A DNA stretch of 24,828 nt from Anaerolineae bacterium (lineage in GTDB: Bacteria > Chloroflexota > Anaerolineae > Aggregatilineales > UBA3940): the NCBI GenBank assembly GCA_016926985.1, contig JAFGNO010000017.1, positions 1 through 24,828 of the forward strand, in the 5' to 3' direction. The translations under genes and the position numbers were made by a program. This document shows, one piece after another, positions 22,270-24,828 of this stretch. Numbering within the stretch: the first letter of the stretch is position 1; each line of letters starts with the position of its first letter. The notes beneath the pieces were generated by a model. The model was not told the origin of the DNA. It saw only the letters and a list, made by a program, of their open reading frames with translations, and did no database searches.

Positions 22270-23784
22270 TCAATCCCCTTTCACCCCGGCCATCAGCAGA
22301 CCAACCTGTTCCCTGGTTACCTCGTCGGCCCAGAGGATGTCCACAATCTCACCCTCAAACATGACCGCGATCCGGTCGGAGAGGCTCATTACTTCTTCAA
22401 GCTCTGATGAAACAAGCAGCACCGCCGTGCCCTCATCACGCTTTTCGATGATGCGACGGTGGATATATTCGATTGAACCCACATCCAGGCCTCGTGTCGG
22501 CTGTGAGGCGATCAGCAGGCTGATAGGGCGGGAGAATTCACGGGCAACGATCACTTTTTGTTGATTTCCACCGGAGAGATTTGAAACAGGAATAGAAAGG
22601 CTGGGTGTTCTCACATCGTATTCCCTGGCTCGCTCATCTGCAGCTGCCAGGATCTGTTTTTGATTCAGACTGCCATAACGTGCAAAGGGAGGTTTGTAAT
22701 AGGTGTTAAGCACCATGTTGTCGGAAACAGGGAAGCTTAAGACCAGACCATCCTGTTGACGATCTTCCGGGACGTGTGCAACGCCCTGTTGGAGGATTTT
22801 ACGTGGGGAAGCGTTGGTCAGGTCAGCACCTGCAATATGAACGCTGCCAGCCAGAATATTGCGCAGGCCAGTCAGCGCCTGCACCAGCTCAGTTTGACCA
22901 TTCCCCTGCACGCCAGCAATGCCCAGCACCTCACCCTCGCGCACTTCAAATGACACCCCGCGAAGCGCTGCGTTTCCCCGGTCGTCTACCGCTTCCAGAT
23001 TTTCAACCTGAAGGACAACATCGCCCGGTTCTGCCGGTTGCTTGTCAACCTGCAAAACCACCTCACGCCCCACCATCATGGAAGCCAATTCTTTCTGGGT
23101 TGTCTGAGAGGGTTTGGTGACGCCAGCCACTCGCCCACCACGCAAAACGGTGATATCGTCGGCAATTTCCATCACCTCATTGAGTTTGTGGGTAATAAAT
23201 ATCAAGGATTTTCCCCGATCAACAAGTGAGCGGATGATCTTGAAAAACTCTTCAACTTCCTGAGGGGTAAGCACTGCAGTTGGCTCATCGAGGATCAGGA
23301 TATCCGCTTCCCGGTACAGCAGCTTGATTATTTCCACGCGCTGCTGGATGCCGACGGGCAGTTCTTTGACATAGGTGTTGGGGTTGACCCGCAGGCCATA
23401 CATCTGTGAGATTTCGCCGATCCGGCTGGCCGCTGCGGATGGATCCAGAAAGATGCCATTACGAAGAGACTCCACACCCAGCATGACATTTTCGGCAACG
23501 GTGAAAACCGGGATCAGCATAAAATGCTGGTGCACCATACCAATACCCAGAGAAATCGCCTTGTTGGGGCCATCTATCTCTACACGCTGGTCACGAATGT
23601 AAATCTCACCCTCATCGGGTGTATACAGTCCATAGAGAATGTTCATGAGGGTAGATTTTCCTGCGCCATTTTCACCCAGCAGCGCATGGACGGTCCCTTC
23701 CTCAAGCGTGAGATCGATATGATCATTTGCCAGAACACCGGGAAATGCCTTGGTGATGCCACGTAACTCAAGCACAGGGGGCAT
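22270..23784 (-). CDS. Double ATPase subunit of the BMP/nucleoside ABC importer (YufO-like)
   Basis: This 504-residue cytoplasmic protein has two ABC domains and energises import by the two permeases downstream. Domain 1 has Walker A GENGAGKS (37-44), Q-loop Gln85, signature LPVGIQQRV (142-150), Walker B LILDEP (163-168) and switch His199. Domain 2 has a degenerate Walker A GVQGNGQT (291-298, no lysine), an intact LSGGNQQKV (403-411) and a Walker B-like LLIASQPT (423-430) with Gln in place of the catalytic Glu. One consensus and one degenerate site is usual for this sugar/nucleoside double-ATPase class. It follows the binding-protein gene across a hairpin-bearing gap of about 155 bp, and its stop is 2 bp from the start of the fusion gene. 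Confidence 0.95.
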   Translation of the reverse strand: MPPVLELRGITKAFPGVLANDHIDLTLEEGTVHALLGENGAGKSTLMNILYGLYTPDEGEIYIRDQRVEIDGPNKAISLGIGMVHQHFMLIPVFTVAENVMLGVESLRNGIFLDPSAAASRIGEISQMYGLRVNPNTYVKELPVGIQQRVEIIKLLYREADILILDEPTAVLTPQEVEEFFKIIRSLVDRGKSLIFITHKLNEVMEIADDITVLRGGRVAGVTKPSQTTQKELASMMVGREVVLQVDKQPAEPGDVVLQVENLEAVDDRGNAALRGVSFEVREGEVLGIAGVQGNGQTELVQALTGLRNILAGSVHIAGADLTNASPRKILQQGVAHVPEDRQQDGLVLSFPVSDNMVLNTYYKPPFARYGSLNQKQILAAADERAREYDVRTPSLSIPVSNLSGGNQQKVIVAREFSRPISLLIASQPTRGLDVGSIEYIHRRIIEKRDEGTAVLLVSSELEEVMSLSDRIAVMFEGEIVDILWADEVTREQVGLLMAGVKGD

Positions 23785-23881
23785 GCTCGCCTCCTAACAT
23801 AGAACTGGGGATGGATTTTGTGGAAATAACCTTATACAGAAACTGCTCAGGTGGTAGTTTACATGATGTCTGTCGGATAGC

Positions 23882-23919
23882 AAATTGGGTGGTGCCGGTT
23901 ATCCAGCACCACCCAATTT
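23882..23919 (-). terminator. Strong intercistronic hairpin between the BMP gene and the ATPase gene
   Basis: A perfect 14-bp stem (23882-23895 paired with 23906-23919) with a 10-nt loop lies 20 bp after the stop of the binding-protein gene. Only three Ts end the minus-strand arm, so read-through to the ATPase gene is likely. It may act as a partial terminator or a 3'-end stabiliser. Confidence 0.75.
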
Positions 23920-23939
23920 TTCAACTAAATCAACCTGTT

Positions 23940-24828
23940 TTATTCCAGCGTGGACAGGTAATCCAGCCAGCCGGTGTTGATCTCGCCATTTATAATACCT
24001 TGCTCAATCTCATCCAACTCAGCCTTCAACTCGGCTGAAACCATGCTGTCAAAGTCATGGAATGGGCTCAGTTGGACCCCGCCATTTGCGAGGGTACCAA
24101 AATAGGTGCCTCCCTCAAACTCACCATTATAGGCAAGGCTCGTGGCTTCGTAGACAGCTAGGTCCACGCGCTTCATGATACTGACAAACATGATTGACTG
24201 GTATTCTTCCGGAAAGGTCAAGTAGCAGTCAGCATCCACACCAATCAGCATCGTGCCGGGGTTCTCCAGAACCGCAGCGGCTGTTCCCAGACCAACCGGG
24301 CCAGCAACGGGCAATATGATATCAGCACCCTCGCCGATCAGGTCTTCACCGATACGACGGCCATCGTCGGTGGAGTCAAAGTTACCGGTGAAAACACCCT
24401 CGCCGGTCTCTGAGTCCCACCCAAGAACTTCAACGTCGGTTCCATGGACTTCGTTGTAGTACATGACACCGTGCTCAAACCCGACCATGAAGATGGTAAC
24501 CGGCGGAATGGGTATGCCACCAAATGTTCCCACCTTGCCGGTCTGGGTCACGCCAGCAGCGGCATACCCTGCCAGGAAGGCAGCCTGATCGGTTGAGAAT
24601 TCCAGACCCAGCACATTGTCATAGGCCGGGTCGTAAGAATAGTCAATGATCGCGAAATTCGTATCAGGATTCTGCTCGGCAAATGTGGCGGTATCCTCAC
24701 CAAGCAGGAAACCAACAGTGATGATGATGTTATAATCTTGATCGATAAACTGAGTGATGTTCGGGCCGTAGTCGGTCTGCTGAGTTGACTCAAGGTAGTT
24801 TATCTCAATGCCAAGCTCATCCCGGGCC
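23940..24828 (-). CDS. BMP-family ABC transporter substrate-binding protein, partial at N terminus
   Basis: This is the free extracellular binding protein of the importer, PnrA/BmpA family, expected to be a lipoprotein; its signal peptide lies beyond the right edge. The frame is open from 24827 to the stop at 23940 (295 residues visible), so the start inside the window at about 24614 is not real. Visible motifs are IITVGFLLGEDTATFAEQNP, NFAIIDY, VLGLEFSTDQAAFLAGYAA, GFEHGV and KRVDLAVYEA. The same order of motifs occurs in the N-terminal domain of the fused permease, so the two are homologous. Placement first in the operon with a hairpin behind it fits the usual excess of binding protein over membrane components. 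Confidence 0.92.
   Translation of the reverse strand, partial: ARDELGIEINYLESTQQTDYGPNITQFIDQDYNIIITVGFLLGEDTATFAEQNPDTNFAIIDYSYDPAYDNVLGLEFSTDQAAFLAGYAAAGVTQTGKVGTFGGIPIPPVTIFMVGFEHGVMYYNEVHGTDVEVLGWDSETGEGVFTGNFDSTDDGRRIGEDLIGEGADIILPVAGPVGLGTAAAVLENPGTMLIGVDADCYLTFPEEYQSIMFVSIMKRVDLAVYEATSLAYNGEFEGGTYFGTLANGGVQLSPFHDFDSMVSAELKAELDEIEQGIINGEINTGWLDYLSTLE

Noticed and set aside
22270..23784. Degenerate second ABC site (no Walker lysine, Gln for Glu) as a sign of decay
   Set aside because: One consensus and one degenerate site is normal for double ATPases of the sugar/nucleoside importer class.
24253..24614. Start of the right-hand BMP gene inside the window near 24614
   Set aside because: The same frame is open to the window edge and the upstream residues match the BMP family, so the gene is simply cut by the window.

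Overview
The window looks like chromosomal DNA of a bacterium from the Chloroflexota, probably an Anaerolineae-like lineage. This is inference from gene content: a DnaD-domain plus DnaC-like primosome operon, soluble multi-GAF signalling proteins, a T-box leader before pheST, a BMP-type nucleoside ABC operon, and base composition around the mid-50s % GC. No rRNA, tRNA, IS element, integrase or CRISPR array was seen. Nearly all the sequence is accounted for by well-packed genes.

Layout. (1) 1-4111, minus strand: an NAD-linked formate dehydrogenase operon nuoE-nuoF-fdhA (order as fdsG-fdsB-fdsA). The catalytic subunit runs off the left edge. (2) 4112-4569: a divergent regulatory gap with a perfect 14-bp palindrome. 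(3) 4570-5493, plus: thioredoxin reductase. (4) 5511-6410, minus: a REC-GAF response regulator. (5) 6550-10550, minus: pheS-pheT under a phenylalanine T-box leader with a UUC specifier, with its own promoter. (6) 10653-11039, plus: an OsmC-like protein with a terminator. (7) 11217-13016, plus: a soluble GAF-GAF histidine kinase. (8) 13024-14244, minus: the housekeeping sigma factor, whose terminator lies inside the end of the opposing kinase gene. (9) 14592-15149, plus: a bifunctional-nuclease (DUF151) protein. (10) 15270-18661, plus: a primosome operon of dnaB helicase, a DnaD-domain protein, and a helicase-loader-like protein with two complete tandem AAA+ domains behind one zinc-finger-like region. 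(11) 18751-24828, minus: a BMP/nucleoside ABC importer operon of substrate-binding protein (partial), double ATPase, permease 1 and permease 2. Permease 1 carries a complete extra BMP-family binding domain at its N terminus with no export signal.

The two most interesting items are the tandem helicase loader and the BMP-permease fusion. The loader keeps intact Walker motifs in both halves; where the two copies share protein sequence the codons have diverged, so both appear to be maintained by selection. The fused binding domain appears to be cytoplasmic and could act as an intracellular ligand sensor gating the importer, while the separate BMP protein does the extracellular capture. A lesser theme is that every good promoter candidate here (for trxB, the response regulator, pheS, rpoD, the nuclease and dnaB) has a TGn extended -10 with a weak or variable -35.
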